Positions 21,735 through 31,626 are shown, counted from the first letter of the stretch. The stretch: DNA of 64,000 bases from Porphyromonas levii DSM 23370 (GCF_000379925.1 NZ_KB904204.1:1-64000), one strand, 5' to 3'. Program-made: numbers and translations. Notes: generated by a model not told the origin, from the sequence alone.

Positions 21735-22754
21735 ATGGGATTATTCTCTTTTACACAGAAAATGGCAATCGACCTAGGGACTGCCAATACTGTGATCATC
21801 AAAGATGGAAAGATTGTAATAGACCAACCCAGTTACATCACTATCAATCGGAAGACTGAGAAGATTGAATGGGTAGGTAGCGAGGCATATCGCCGCGTAG
21901 GGAAGGAGAATAACAACCTCCAGACCGTTCGACCTCTAAGGGATGGTGTAGTGGCTGACCTAGGTGCTACGGAGCATATGATTAGGGGATTTATCCAGTT
22001 GGCGAAGACCAAGCGATCCATTTTCCCTTCTGCGCTAAAGGTCGTTGTCAGTGTTCCATCAGGTAGTACAGACGTAGAGATACGTGCGGTACGTGATGCT
22101 GCAGAGAAGGCAGGCGCCAGCGAAGTGTACCTCATCATGGAACCTATGGCTGCTGCAATAGGTATCGGGCTTGATGTACTCGAACCGAAAGGCAATATGA
22201 TTGTGGACATCGGTGGTGGTACTACAGAGATTGCGGTGATTACCTTGGGAGGTATCACAACTAATAAGTCCATCAAGGTCGCAGGTGATGAGTTTACCAG
22301 CGATATCGTGGACTACATGAAGTCTAAGCACCAGATCCGTATTGGCGAACCTACAGCTGAGGAGATTAAGAAGAACGTAGGCTCTGCTCTACCAGACCTT
22401 GAGAATGCTCCTGAGGACTTCTCTGTGATAGGGCAAGACCTAGCGAGCGTGCTTCCTCGCACAGTAAGCGTCAACTACAAGGAGATAGCTGGCTGCCTCG
22501 AGAAGTCTATCCAAAAGATTGAGACAGCAATCTCTAATGCCCTAGATTCTACTGCCCCAGAGTTGTATGCCGACATCTATAAAGATGGTGTATTCCTTAC
22601 TGGTGGTGGTGCGTACCTCAAGGGGCTAGATAAGAGGCTTCACGATAAGTTCCAGATCCCATTCCATGTAGCAGAGGATCCGCTCTATGCCGTGGCAAAA
22701 GGGACACATATCGTATTGGAAAATAGCAACCGTTACAGTCAGCTATTTACCTAA
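21735..22754 (+). CDS. mreB: Rod shape-determining protein MreB
   Basis: This 339-residue actin homologue forms filaments under the inner membrane and guides side-wall peptidoglycan synthesis. Actin-fold nucleotide motifs are intact: AIDLGTANT (phosphate 1), NMIVDIGGGTTEIAVI (phosphate 2) and FLTGGGAYLKGLDKRL (adenosine). The hydrophobic N-terminus (GLFSFTQK) can act as the membrane-binding helix. It is followed by mreC, mreD, PBP2 and rodA, with a hairpin between mreB and mreC. Confidence 0.97.
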   Translation: MGLFSFTQKMAIDLGTANTVIIKDGKIVIDQPSYITINRKTEKIEWVGSEAYRRVGKENNNLQTVRPLRDGVVADLGATEHMIRGFIQLAKTKRSIFPSALKVVVSVPSGSTDVEIRAVRDAAEKAGASEVYLIMEPMAAAIGIGLDVLEPKGNMIVDIGGGTTEIAVITLGGITTNKSIKVAGDEFTSDIVDYMKSKHQIRIGEPTAEEIKKNVGSALPDLENAPEDFSVIGQDLASVLPRTVSVNYKEIAGCLEKSIQKIETAISNALDSTAPELYADIYKDGVFLTGGGAYLKGLDKRLHDKFQIPFHVAEDPLYAVAKGTHIVLENSNRYSQLFT

Positions 22755-22765
22755 TAGTCAAGAGT

Positions 22766-22820
22766 AAGGAGTAATAGATAAAAGGTAACTGTACAAGCTA
22801 CTTTTTATTTATTGCTCCTT
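22766..22820 (+). terminator. Internal hairpin between mreB and mreC
   Basis: A 22-bp stem (22766-22787 with 22799-22820) and 11-nt loop are followed by the U-rich run TTCTTTTT. Three pairs are G-U in the plus-strand RNA and would be C-A mismatches on the other strand, so the structure fits mRNA from this operon. It probably terminates part of the transcription after mreB. Confidence 0.75.
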
Positions 22821-22837
22821 TTCTTTTTACCTCCAGT

Positions 22838-23692
22838 ATGAACCGATTGCTCGAATTCTTACGCTCAAATATCCACCTCATCATATTTGTCCTTCTAGAG
22901 GTGGGTGCCTTTGTGTGGCTATTTAGAGGAAGCACCTATCACGAGAGTGTATTCCTAAGTAGCGCCAATAGAGCTACTGGCGCCGTTATAGAGTATGCCA
23001 ATAAGAGCAATGAATATATAGGGCTTAGGGACGCCAATATTGCCTTGATGGAGCGAGCAGCTCAGCTGGAGATGGAGAATCAGCAATTGAAGTACCAGCT
23101 AAAGCGTCTCGAAGTAGACTCTCTCGCATGGCAAAGGCTCTCCACAGATAGTATCATACGCCCTTTTCCATACCACTACGAAGTAGCGCAAGTAGTTGGC
23201 ACAACCCTCTTCGGTGGTGACAACTATCTGACTATTGATATTGGATCAAAGGATGGGGTATACAACGACATGGGTGTACTCTCCAATCTAGGTGTGGTAG
23301 GTGTAGTCAAAACTACAGGGCAAAAGTACGCCAAGGTTATCCCTTTAGTAAATAGGAACTTCAACCTCAATTGCAAACCCTCACCTCAGAGTCAGTTCGT
23401 TGGCACCTTGGCTTGGGATGGCAAAGACCTTGAGCACTCACTACTCACCAACCTTCCCAAGCATGCCCCTTATAACAAAGGCGATAGTGTAGTGACCAGT
23501 GGTTACTCTTCAATATTTCCAGAAGGCTTGTTCGTAGGTACGGTTGAGGGTGAAGGGGACTCCCCCAACGACAACTTTAGAGCGCTTAGAATAAAGCTAG
23601 GAGCTCCATTCGCGACATTGAAGTATATCTATGTGGTACAAAACTTTGAGCGAGAAGAGCGCGAAGAGATAGAGCGCACGGAGAATGAATAA
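22838..23692 (+). CDS. mreC: Rod shape-determining protein MreC
   Basis: This 284-residue protein has one N-terminal transmembrane helix (about 11-30), a coiled coil (about 65-95, LMERAAQLEMENQQLKYQLKRLE) and the MreC beta domain (about 105-275, with GVYNDMGVLSNLGVVGVV and PEGLFVGTV). It links MreB to the periplasmic PBP2/RodA machinery and activates it. The gene overlaps mreD by 8 bp. Confidence 0.95.
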   Translation: MNRLLEFLRSNIHLIIFVLLEVGAFVWLFRGSTYHESVFLSSANRATGAVIEYANKSNEYIGLRDANIALMERAAQLEMENQQLKYQLKRLEVDSLAWQRLSTDSIIRPFPYHYEVAQVVGTTLFGGDNYLTIDIGSKDGVYNDMGVLSNLGVVGVVKTTGQKYAKVIPLVNRNFNLNCKPSPQSQFVGTLAWDGKDLEHSLLTNLPKHAPYNKGDSVVTSGYSSIFPEGLFVGTVEGEGDSPNDNFRALRIKLGAPFATLKYIYVVQNFEREEREEIERTENE

Positions 23693-24209
23693 GTTTTACT
23701 TTCGGTTTATAGGACAGAGCGCTCTGCTACTATTCCTCCAGCTTGTAGTGATGAATAACATCCGCCTCTTTGGTCTATTCATCCCTATCATCTACTTGTA
23801 CCCCCTGCTCTTCCTTCCTTATCAAACACCTCGATGGCTCTGTACAGTATTCGCTGCTATAGCTGGGCTACTCATGGATATGATGATGAATACCACTGGC
23901 ATCAATATGGCGGCTGCCACACTAGTGGGGTTTATCAGGCAACCTCTCCTCTTCTCCCTCACTGAAGAGCAAGAGTTGTATGACCTCACAGCACCCCTTC
24001 GTCCATCCATTTACACCCTTAAGCTAGGCAAGTATGTCCTTTATATGCTTCTATTGGCTTTTATCCATGTCGCTAGCACCATGTTACTCGAAGCCTTTTC
24101 CGCCAAGCTTTTCCTCAGGATGCTCCCTCATATCCTCGGGTCTACCCTTATCACCTTAATTATATACGCCACCTTCGAGGCGCTTTCTAAGCGAAACCAC
24201 TCAGCATGA
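23685..24209 (+). CDS. mreD: Rod shape-determining membrane protein MreD
   Basis: This 174-residue inner-membrane protein has five or six hydrophobic helices and little soluble sequence. Length, hydropathy and position between mreC and PBP2 identify it; primary sequence of MreD is poorly conserved. It overlaps mreC by 8 bp and PBP2 by 4 bp, indicating tight coupling. Confidence 0.88.
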   Translation: MNKFYFRFIGQSALLLFLQLVVMNNIRLFGLFIPIIYLYPLLFLPYQTPRWLCTVFAAIAGLLMDMMMNTTGINMAAATLVGFIRQPLLFSLTEEQELYDLTAPLRPSIYTLKLGKYVLYMLLLAFIHVASTMLLEAFSAKLFLRMLPHILGSTLITLIIYATFEALSKRNHSA

Positions 24210-26053
24210 ACGGGCTTCAGAAAAATAAGTTCGCTCATCGTCAGTACGCCTTTGCCTTCGTCGTGGTACTGATAGTGGTAATCTATGCCATCCGTCTATT
24301 CAATGTACAGGTTCTTTCTCCCGAGTATCGAATAGCCGCAGAGGATATTGCTTTCTACCAAAAGACACTATATCCATCGCGCGGTATGATCTATGACCAT
24401 GAGGGACAGCTCGTAGTATTCAATAACTCTACTGCAGATGTTCACATCATCTCCCGAGAGGTAAACCCCTTCGATACCCTAGAGTTTTGTAAGATACTTC
24501 ATATCGCTCCCCAAGAATTAGCCAATCATTTTGATCAAGTACGCGACCGCAAAATCAACCGTGGCTATTCTCCCTACACTCCACAGTTACTCATCTCTCA
24601 AATTAGCGAAGAAGAGGCGGGGCTACTAGAGGAAAAGCTCTACAAGTTCCCAGGCTTTTATGTTGTGCACCGTACCATCCGAGACTATAACTATCCCTCC
24701 GCTGGTCTAGTCCTAGGTTATATGGGAGAAGTTAGTCCACGGGATATTGAGCGAGACCCCTATTACATCCCAGGAGAACAGATTGGCAAGAGCGGCTTGG
24801 AATATAGCTATGAGCGCTTTCTCCGAGGGGAGAAGGGTAAGGAAATCTACATCCGCGATGCCCATGGTAGGGTAAAAGGTCGACGAGACAATAGCGACCT
24901 GGAAGAGGAGCTCACATCAGGGCACGACCTCAAGCTAGCGATAGATATTGAGCTACAAATGTATGGGGAGCGACTCATGGCGGGTAAAAGAGGAGCGATC
25001 GTAATGATTGAACCTAAGTCAGGAGAGATACGTGCGCTCGTTTCTTCCCCCTACTACGACCCCAAGCTCCTTGTCGGACGTGACAGAGGAAAAAACTTCA
25101 AAGCGCTCGAGAGCAACCCCCAGATACCTCTATTCAATAGAGCTATCATGGGCACCTATCCCCCTGGATCCACCTTTAAGCTAGCTCAAGCAGCGGCTTT
25201 TATGCAAGAGGGTGCAGTGACTATCAATGATGCCTACCCCTGCCATCATGGTTATCCAGTGCTACGGAATAGACCTGCTTGCCACAGCCATCCAAGCCCG
25301 ATATCTCTAATCCCCGCCATCGCAACGTCGTGCAACTCCTACTTCTGCTATGGACTACGTAACTTCTTGGACGATCGTAGTCGATATACCACCACAACAC
25401 AAGCATTCGAAGCGTGGAAAGGCTATATGGTCAAGATGGGATTTGGCTACACCTTAGGGCTAGACCTTCCAGGAGAGAAACGAGGATTCATCCCCAATGC
25501 TGAACTGTATAATAAGATATACGGAGAAGGGAGGTGGGGCTCCTCCACTGTGATATCTATCTCTATCGGTCAAGGAGAAATCCTTGCCACCCCGCTCCAG
25601 ATCGCTAATCTCGGTGCGCTTATTGCCAATAAAGGGTACTACTACACCCCGCACCTCGTGAGCGAAATTGTAGGTTTACCCTCAGACAGTCTCTATGTAG
25701 AGCGCCACGAAACTGGCATAGACCCCAACTACTTCGACTACATTGCCCAAGGGATGCGTGGAGCTGTCACTGGCGGAACATGCCGCAATGCCAACCTCCC
25801 CGACTTTGCCGTGTGTGGCAAGACAGGTACAGCCGAAAACGTACATGGCAAAGACCACTCTCTCTTCCTCGGATTTGCCCCACAGGAGGCACCTGAGATA
25901 GTCGTGTCGGTGATAGTAGAAAACGGCGGATTCGGTGCCACCTACGCCGTTCCTATTGGACGACTCATGATCGACTACTATCTCCACCACCATGAGATCA
26001 GTCCAAGCTCTAAAGTGTTCGAAACCTCCATGCTTAATAGTGTCATATACTGA
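24206..26053 (+). CDS. mrdA: Penicillin-binding protein 2
   Basis: This 615-residue class B transpeptidase cross-links side-wall peptidoglycan. It has a single N-terminal membrane anchor (about 15-35), a pedestal dimerisation domain and the transpeptidase domain. Active-site motifs are all present: SxxK as GSTFK with Ser322, SxN as SCN in ATSCNSYF, and KTG in VCGKTGTAEN. It forms the elongasome synthase with RodA, whose start codon overlaps this stop (TGATG). Confidence 0.96.
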   Translation: MNGLQKNKFAHRQYAFAFVVVLIVVIYAIRLFNVQVLSPEYRIAAEDIAFYQKTLYPSRGMIYDHEGQLVVFNNSTADVHIISREVNPFDTLEFCKILHIAPQELANHFDQVRDRKINRGYSPYTPQLLISQISEEEAGLLEEKLYKFPGFYVVHRTIRDYNYPSAGLVLGYMGEVSPRDIERDPYYIPGEQIGKSGLEYSYERFLRGEKGKEIYIRDAHGRVKGRRDNSDLEEELTSGHDLKLAIDIELQMYGERLMAGKRGAIVMIEPKSGEIRALVSSPYYDPKLLVGRDRGKNFKALESNPQIPLFNRAIMGTYPPGSTFKLAQAAAFMQEGAVTINDAYPCHHGYPVLRNRPACHSHPSPISLIPAIATSCNSYFCYGLRNFLDDRSRYTTTTQAFEAWKGYMVKMGFGYTLGLDLPGEKRGFIPNAELYNKIYGEGRWGSSTVISISIGQGEILATPLQIANLGALIANKGYYYTPHLVSEIVGLPSDSLYVERHETGIDPNYFDYIAQGMRGAVTGGTCRNANLPDFAVCGKTGTAENVHGKDHSLFLGFAPQEAPEIVVSVIVENGGFGATYAVPIGRLMIDYYLHHHEISPSSKVFETSMLNSVIY

Positions 26054-27519
26054 TGCCAAAGTATCAAGAACATACCAATAGCCCCAAGCTATTTCAAAGC
26101 ATAGACTTCCCCATCCTCCTTCTCTACTTAGTGATGGTTGGAGCAGGATGGATTACTATCTATGCTGCAGGCTATGATCCCGACCTACTAGGTGAGTCAC
26201 TTGTCATAGATGGACGCCCCAAGTCTCAGCTCCTGTGGATGGGCATTAGTTTTGTTGCGGCTCTCATGATACTCTTGGTGGAGCCACGGTTTATCCGCAA
26301 TGCTTCAGCCCCTCTCTATGCTTTCACCATATTACTACTCATCGCTACCATATTCTTAGCGCCCAATATCAAAGGCTCCCACTCATGGCTTGTGATTACA
26401 GAAACCGTCCGCATACAGCCAGCAGAGTTTACCAAGGTAACAACTGCTATGATGCTTGCGCTGTGGTGTTCACGCTATGAGTATGACATTAAGAAGCCTC
26501 AAGAATTAATTGTCTCTCTCTCAATCTTCCTCCTCCCCATACTTATCATTATCCTTCAGAGCGAGACCGGTTCGGCTCTTGTCTTCATGGCATTCGTTTT
26601 GGTGCTCTATCGTGAAGGACTCACGAGTGCTGTACCTTTCTTTGGCATACTGCTGGTTACCCTATTTGTCGTTACCCTTCGATTCGAGTCAGTCCTATGG
26701 GGTATTACACCCGCAGGTCGCCTGCTCACCTACCTGATTATCTATATCGCCACAGTACTATCCATCAAGGGGTATAGCCAGTCTCATACTCGGCACCTGC
26801 TGCCTACACTAGCCATACTTCCTGGAGTTATGCTTATCGCAGCACTCATCAATATTTTCACGCCAGTCAATTATGCTTACCCAGCGCTCATTTCTCTTAT
26901 AGCACTACTCACACTAACAGTAGTACAAGGCATCCAACGCAAAGGCAAATACCTCATACCTATTGCAATAGGTGCCATAATGAGCTTATCTCTTACCGCC
27001 GGTGTCGAATACTTCTTTGATGAAGTACTACAGCCTCACCAACAAACACGTATCCTCGTATCGCTAGGACTAAAAGACGACCCCTCAGGTGCAGGCTACA
27101 ATGTTCGCCAGAGCTTAATAGCCATAGGCTCAGGTGGAACTACGGGCAAAGGATTTCTCCAAGGAACACAGACCAAGCTCTCCTTCGTCCCAGAGCAGGA
27201 TACCGACTTTATCTTCTGTACCATAGGCGAGGAACAAGGCTTTATCGGAAGCATCGTATTATTGTCTCTTTTTTTGGTACTCATCCTAAGGATTATCTAT
27301 ATCTCAGAACGACAAGTATACACTTACGTTCGGATTTACGGCTACAGTGTTGCGAGCATTCTCCTTTTTCACCTTATCATCAATATCGGCATGGTTATCG
27401 GATTGGTACCAGTAATTGGTATCCCTCTTCCATTCTTTAGCTACGGAGGCTCCTCTCTCCTGAGCTTTACCATCCTTCTTTTCATACTTCTTCGTTTAGA
27501 TAGTCGGAAAAACGACTAA
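26053..27519 (+). CDS. rodA: SEDS peptidoglycan glycosyltransferase RodA
   Basis: This 488-residue polytopic protein has about ten transmembrane helices. RodA polymerises lipid II into glycan strands together with PBP2. SEDS hallmarks are present: the QPAEFTKV region, the extracytoplasmic loop with SGAGYNVRQSLIAIGSGG, and the C-terminal motif IGIPLPFFSYGGSSLL. The protein is longer than E. coli RodA (370) because of an extra hydrophobic segment in the middle, common in Bacteroidetes. It is the last gene of the operon. Confidence 0.95.
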   Translation: MPKYQEHTNSPKLFQSIDFPILLLYLVMVGAGWITIYAAGYDPDLLGESLVIDGRPKSQLLWMGISFVAALMILLVEPRFIRNASAPLYAFTILLLIATIFLAPNIKGSHSWLVITETVRIQPAEFTKVTTAMMLALWCSRYEYDIKKPQELIVSLSIFLLPILIIILQSETGSALVFMAFVLVLYREGLTSAVPFFGILLVTLFVVTLRFESVLWGITPAGRLLTYLIIYIATVLSIKGYSQSHTRHLLPTLAILPGVMLIAALINIFTPVNYAYPALISLIALLTLTVVQGIQRKGKYLIPIAIGAIMSLSLTAGVEYFFDEVLQPHQQTRILVSLGLKDDPSGAGYNVRQSLIAIGSGGTTGKGFLQGTQTKLSFVPEQDTDFIFCTIGEEQGFIGSIVLLSLFLVLILRIIYISERQVYTYVRIYGYSVASILLFHLIINIGMVIGLVPVIGIPLPFFSYGGSSLLSFTILLFILLRLDSRKND

Positions 27520-27696
27520 TGACACACATTAGTTAGCTAAGGTAATCAGATACCTGTAACCAATCAGTCAATTATAGGGAAAAGTTGGCTACAAAAGAAA
27601 AATATTTTTGCTTGTATATATTACTGATATATAGACCTATAAGGCAATACCTGATAATAATACCACAATACCGAGTAAAAATAGGGCGCTAAAAAA

Positions 27697-27727
27697 TTTG
27701 GTAATTAAAAATATTGTGGTACCTTTG
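27697..27727 (+). promoter_or_regulatory. Complete Bacteroidetes promoter for tRNA-Phe
   Basis: TTTG (27697-27700), a 19-nt spacer and TACCTTTG (27720-27727) match the full -33/-7 consensus for the Bacteroidetes primary sigma factor. This is the best promoter in the window. The tRNA begins 43 bp downstream of the box. Confidence 0.85.
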
Positions 27728-27770
27728 CGGAGCAAAACTGAAACAAGTAAGTGATGCAAACAAGAAAGTT

Positions 27771-27843
27771 GGTGCCATAGCTCAGTTGGTAGAGCAAAGG
27801 ACTGAAAATCCTTGTGTCCCCGGTTCGATTCCTGGTGGCACCA
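27771..27843 (+). tRNA. tRNA-Phe (GAA)
   Basis: A complete cloverleaf of 73 nt. The acceptor GGTGCCA pairs with TGGCACC. The D stem is GCTC/GAGC, the anticodon stem AAGGA/TCCTT with loop CTGAAAA (anticodon GAA), and the T stem CCCGG/CCTGG with loop TTCGATT. The discriminator is A. The 3' CCA is not encoded and must be added enzymatically. Confidence 0.98.
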
Positions 27844-27855
27844 CTCCCTCCCCCC

Positions 27856-27896
27856 GAAGGCTCGTTGATCTTCAATACTTGAAGACACGAGCCTTC
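27856..27896 (+). terminator. Terminator after tRNA-Phe
   Basis: A 10-bp stem (27856-27865 with 27887-27896) is extended inside by TCTTCAA/TTGAAGA, and a T-rich tail follows. Confidence 0.9.
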
Positions 27897-28055
27897 ATTT
27901 TATCTAATCCTATGAGCTCTTACCACCTAGCCTATAAAACCTCTCATCTGTGTATTTCTCAATTCTTTTAGCATAGTATCGAATCCATTTAATAGATATT
28001 ATCTTTTAGCGAAGTTGGATTCGTCCACGAATTAAGGCAGTATGAGTTTTTTCCT

Positions 28056-28063
28056 TATATTTG
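28056..28063 (+). promoter_or_regulatory. -7 box of outer-membrane protein operon
   Basis: TATATTTG matches TAnnTTTG, 30 bp before the ATG at 28093. Confidence 0.5.
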
Positions 28064-28092
28064 CAGGTGATTTCTATCAAGAATAATAGATA

Positions 28093-29424
28093 ATGATAAT
28101 ACGTATGCATAAAAATAGGAGAAGACTACTGACACTGACTCTCTCGGTAGCAACACTACTGGTAGCAGGAAGTGGATTCCAAGCTGCAGCTCAGGGTGTA
28201 GAGTCTACACCACTCACCAGACTTGGGTACGGTAATCTATCTAACACCTCACCAGTCGCATGGAGAGGAATGGGTGGTGTAGGTATCGGTATGAGTAGCC
28301 CTAAAGTAATCAATCTACAAAACCCTGCAGCATACGGTGCTACAGACTCCCTCTCCTTCATTATGGATATAGGAGCATCGGCTATTTGGGGGCACTACAC
28401 AGACCAGACAGGCTCCAAGAATGCGCTCCTAGGTGGACTAGACTACCTCGCCCTACAATTCCCGCTCTACAAAGATAGGATTGCGGTAAGCGCAGGTGTG
28501 GTACCATTCTCAAGCGTAGGTTATAGCCTTATCAGTGATGTCACCATTGATGGTAGGGAAAATGCCAACCTGATGCGCCAAACTTTTACAGGCAAAGGTT
28601 CTCTACAGTCATTTTACCTAGGATTAGGAGCCAGAGTAGCAGGAGGATTGTACCTCGGAGCCAATGTGAAGTACCACTTCGGCAGGCTCACGCATACGGT
28701 GCACCTACAACCAAGCGCTCAAGTGCTATCACAGGACTTTCAGAGCTATAGTATCCGCCTTGATAACTGGGGTATGGACTTAGGGGCACAATATAAGTTC
28801 AATCTCCCCACCAAGCAAAAAGACCAGGTAACAATAGGTATCACCTACTCTCCTCAGATCAAGCTCACCCCGGAGCTTACCTCTTTCGTCAATCGTAACT
28901 ACGGCTCCACAAATAAGCCCGATATTTCTAGCGACACACTCAGGTTCGCATCAGCTATGCCACATAAGATTGGCTTTGGTGTAGCGTGGGACATTCCTGA
29001 GAAGATGACACTAGCAGCAGATTTCGAGGCTCAGCTATGGGGCTCCAAGGGCATTGCTAACCCATTTGCTGGGGATGGTGTTGCGCTAAAGAATAGCTAT
29101 AGAGGAGCTCTAGGTGTAGAGTTCACCCCAGACAACTACTCACGCAGGTACTATCAGAGGATGTACTACCGTGCTGGTATCAACTACCGCAATTCATACC
29201 TCGATATTCCAAGTGTGGGACAGTTACACACTGTCGGAGCTTCCTTTGGTATCGGTATGCCAGTCAATCTATTTACTAGCGATAGAAGTTCGCTCGTCAA
29301 TCTCACCCTAGAGTACAATAGAGGTTTTTCCACAATACAGAAGAACTTCTCTCAGGATATGCTGAAGCTATCTATTAGCCTCAACTTTAATGAAACGTGG
29401 TTCAGAAAACTAAAAATCTATTAA
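28093..29424 (+). CDS. Predicted outer-membrane beta-barrel protein
   Basis: This 443-residue protein has a basic N-terminus and signal peptide (cleavage near AAAQ, about residue 36). The rest is dense in alternating, Gly- and aromatic-rich strands, ending FNETWFRKLKIY. The opening region (RLGYGNLSNTSPVAWRGMGGVGIG, NPAAYGATDSLSF) resembles FadL/OmpP1-like and PorV-like barrels of Bacteroidetes. I do not recognise a specific function. The next genes encode a TPR protein and LptC, an envelope-biogenesis context. A second ATG 12 bp downstream (MHKNRR) is also a possible start. Confidence 0.75.
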   Translation: MIIRMHKNRRRLLTLTLSVATLLVAGSGFQAAAQGVESTPLTRLGYGNLSNTSPVAWRGMGGVGIGMSSPKVINLQNPAAYGATDSLSFIMDIGASAIWGHYTDQTGSKNALLGGLDYLALQFPLYKDRIAVSAGVVPFSSVGYSLISDVTIDGRENANLMRQTFTGKGSLQSFYLGLGARVAGGLYLGANVKYHFGRLTHTVHLQPSAQVLSQDFQSYSIRLDNWGMDLGAQYKFNLPTKQKDQVTIGITYSPQIKLTPELTSFVNRNYGSTNKPDISSDTLRFASAMPHKIGFGVAWDIPEKMTLAADFEAQLWGSKGIANPFAGDGVALKNSYRGALGVEFTPDNYSRRYYQRMYYRAGINYRNSYLDIPSVGQLHTVGASFGIGMPVNLFTSDRSSLVNLTLEYNRGFSTIQKNFSQDMLKLSISLNFNETWFRKLKIY

Positions 29425-29526
29425 GAGACTAAACCGACTGCTACGAGTGTAATCACAGAGATATAAAGCTAACAATTAGTGGTCGGCTTATAGAACAGGA
29501 ATATATAATTATAAAGGAATAAGACA

Positions 29527-30903
29527 ATGAAGAAAGGACTTTTACTACTATCGGCTCTAATGTTGAGCCTGTTCTCACTAGTTAAGGTGAGTGCACAGAC
29601 AGGAGTAGCATCTGGAACTCCCTTTGGTCACGGCAACGACAGTATTCAGTGCCGTAGAAACATTACTTTCTACAAGACCTATCACCAGAGCCAAAACTTT
29701 AAGGACGCATACGACTTCTGGAAGAAGGTATATGACAATTGCCCTGCAGCAAGCAAGGACACCTATATCATAGGTAAGGAACTACTTAATTGGAAGGTAG
29801 AGCAGGCTAAGACCCCTGAAGAGAAGGTCAAGTTTGTAGACCTTCTTATGGAGATGTACGATACCCGTATCAAGTACTTCGGTGATGATGAGAATGCGGG
29901 TAAAGACTTTATCCTAGGCGATAAAGTATCTGACTACATGCGTCACATGGGCAATGAGTCTGACTACAACAAAATCTATAGCTGGCTAGAGCCAGTAGTT
30001 AAGGAGCTAGGTGTAAATACCGACCCTCTAGCACTATCACTATTTGATTACGCTTCTATGGCAAGGATGATTATGGATCCTAGTCTCAAGCAGCAGTATA
30101 TCAATGAGCACCTCATGGTAGATGGTTACTATGACCAAAAGATTAAGGAGCTTCAAGCAGCAGGCAACGAGAAGGCTGTAGCAGCCTACCAGGGATACAA
30201 GGAAGGTAGCCAAGCTATGTTTGCACAGAGTGGCGCCGCTAGCTGTGATGTAATGGAGAAGGTATATGGTCCACTAGTAGAGTCAAAGAAGAGCGACAAG
30301 GAGTGGCTATCAAAGACCGTAGCACTTCTACAGTCTGTTGGCTGTATCGAGAGCAACGTATACTTTACTATGTCTGAGCACCTTTTCAACCTTGAGCCTA
30401 CTGCAGATGCTGCTACAGGTATTGCGAATAAGGCATACAAGGAAGGCAATTATAGCCGTGCTCGCGAGTACTACGAGAAGGCTATTGACCTGAGCACCGA
30501 CAACAATAAGAAGGGAGAAATCTACTACATGCTAGCAGTAATGAGCCAGAAGCAGGGTAGCTTCGGCACTGCACGCAACTACGCTAACCAGGCTATGAGC
30601 CTCAAAAGCAACTTCGGTGCGCCAATGCTTCTTATTGCCAGTATGTACGCTTCATCTGCAAAGAGCATCTACCCTGATGACCCTATCAAGCAGAGAATTG
30701 TGTACTGCCTAGCAGTAGATAAGGCACAACGTGCTAAGGCTATTGATAGCAGCGTAGCTGGTCAGGCCAATCAATTGATCAATAGCTTCAGCCAGTACTA
30801 CCCAGCAAAGGAGGATGTATTTATGCACCCAGATCTTTCAGAGGGAGCATCCTTCACCGTAGGTGGATGGATTGGAGAAGCTACTACTATCCGGACTAAG
30901 TAA
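29527..30903 (+). CDS. Exported tetratricopeptide-repeat protein
   Basis: This 458-residue protein has a signal peptide (to about residue 24, VSAQ). Helical repeats run through the chain, with a clear TPR pair in the C-terminal half (ANKAYKEGNYSRAREYYEKAIDLS, then IYYMLAVMSQKQGSFGTARNYANQAMSL). TPR domains scaffold protein complexes. Three to five Cys residues in the mature part may form disulfides. It lies between an outer-membrane barrel and LptC, so a role in envelope assembly is plausible but unproven. Codon bias looks strong, suggesting good expression. Confidence 0.8.
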   Translation: MKKGLLLLSALMLSLFSLVKVSAQTGVASGTPFGHGNDSIQCRRNITFYKTYHQSQNFKDAYDFWKKVYDNCPAASKDTYIIGKELLNWKVEQAKTPEEKVKFVDLLMEMYDTRIKYFGDDENAGKDFILGDKVSDYMRHMGNESDYNKIYSWLEPVVKELGVNTDPLALSLFDYASMARMIMDPSLKQQYINEHLMVDGYYDQKIKELQAAGNEKAVAAYQGYKEGSQAMFAQSGAASCDVMEKVYGPLVESKKSDKEWLSKTVALLQSVGCIESNVYFTMSEHLFNLEPTADAATGIANKAYKEGNYSRAREYYEKAIDLSTDNNKKGEIYYMLAVMSQKQGSFGTARNYANQAMSLKSNFGAPMLLIASMYASSAKSIYPDDPIKQRIVYCLAVDKAQRAKAIDSSVAGQANQLINSFSQYYPAKEDVFMHPDLSEGASFTVGGWIGEATTIRTK

Positions 30904-30948
30904 GTTAGATTAACTAATTACTCTTTCCCCCTATGCGGGGTGAAGGAT

Positions 30949-31626
30949 ATGAGTGATAAATCGTCACGACATATAATAAGTAAGATGCTAGCACAGCCCA
31001 CTTTGTGGGTCTGTGCTGGCATCTTTTTGTATATCACAGCTGCACTATCGGCTTGTGGTGGTAAAAAGAGCGACACCATTCTCGCAGATGTTGACTCCCT
31101 TTCCTACTCCTCGATTACTCGTGATGTCTCCTCTCTAATATCCGATAGCGGCATCACCAAGTATAAACTCGAGGCGCCCATCTGGTATACTTACGATAAT
31201 CCAGAACCCTATTGGTATTTCCCAGAAGGGATGTACGTAGAGCAGTTCGACACCCTATTTACGACACAAGCCTCTATCAAAGCCGATACAGCCTATTATT
31301 ACCAGGCAAAGAAGCTCTGGCAATTGGTCGGCAACGTAGAAGTACTCAATAGAGAAGGAGGTCGCTTCTTTGGCAATTCTCTCTATTGGGACGAACAACT
31401 ACAGGAAGTATATTCGCACGAACACACCCTTATCATACCGAAGCCAGGACAGCTTATAGAGAGCAAGTACGGCTTCCGTAGCAATCAATCTATGACCCGA
31501 TACGAGCTCTATTCGTCATTCGGTCATGTGGATGTCGAAGACCACCCAATGGCACCAGCCGACTCCACCTCAACGGCATCTGGGACAGCGCCCGACACTC
31601 TTAGCTTAGCCCCAGCTGCCATTTAA
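30949..31626 (+). CDS. lptC: LPS export protein LptC
   Basis: About 225 residues. It has a hydrophobic N-terminal segment ending in a lipobox-like ALSACGG (Cys near residue 37) and an LptC/OstA-type beta-jellyroll region (PEPYWYFPEGMYVEQFDTL, IKADTAYYYQAKKLWQLVGNVEV, LYWDEQLQEVYS). LptC passes lipopolysaccharide across the periplasm from LptBFG to LptA. I chose ATG 30949, preceded by a GGTGAAGGAT stretch; a GTG at 30940 is an alternative. The C-terminus is Ser/Thr/Pro/Ala-rich. Confidence 0.88.
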   Translation: MSDKSSRHIISKMLAQPTLWVCAGIFLYITAALSACGGKKSDTILADVDSLSYSSITRDVSSLISDSGITKYKLEAPIWYTYDNPEPYWYFPEGMYVEQFDTLFTTQASIKADTAYYYQAKKLWQLVGNVEVLNREGGRFFGNSLYWDEQLQEVYSHEHTLIIPKPGQLIESKYGFRSNQSMTRYELYSSFGHVDVEDHPMAPADSTSTASGTAPDTLSLAPAAI

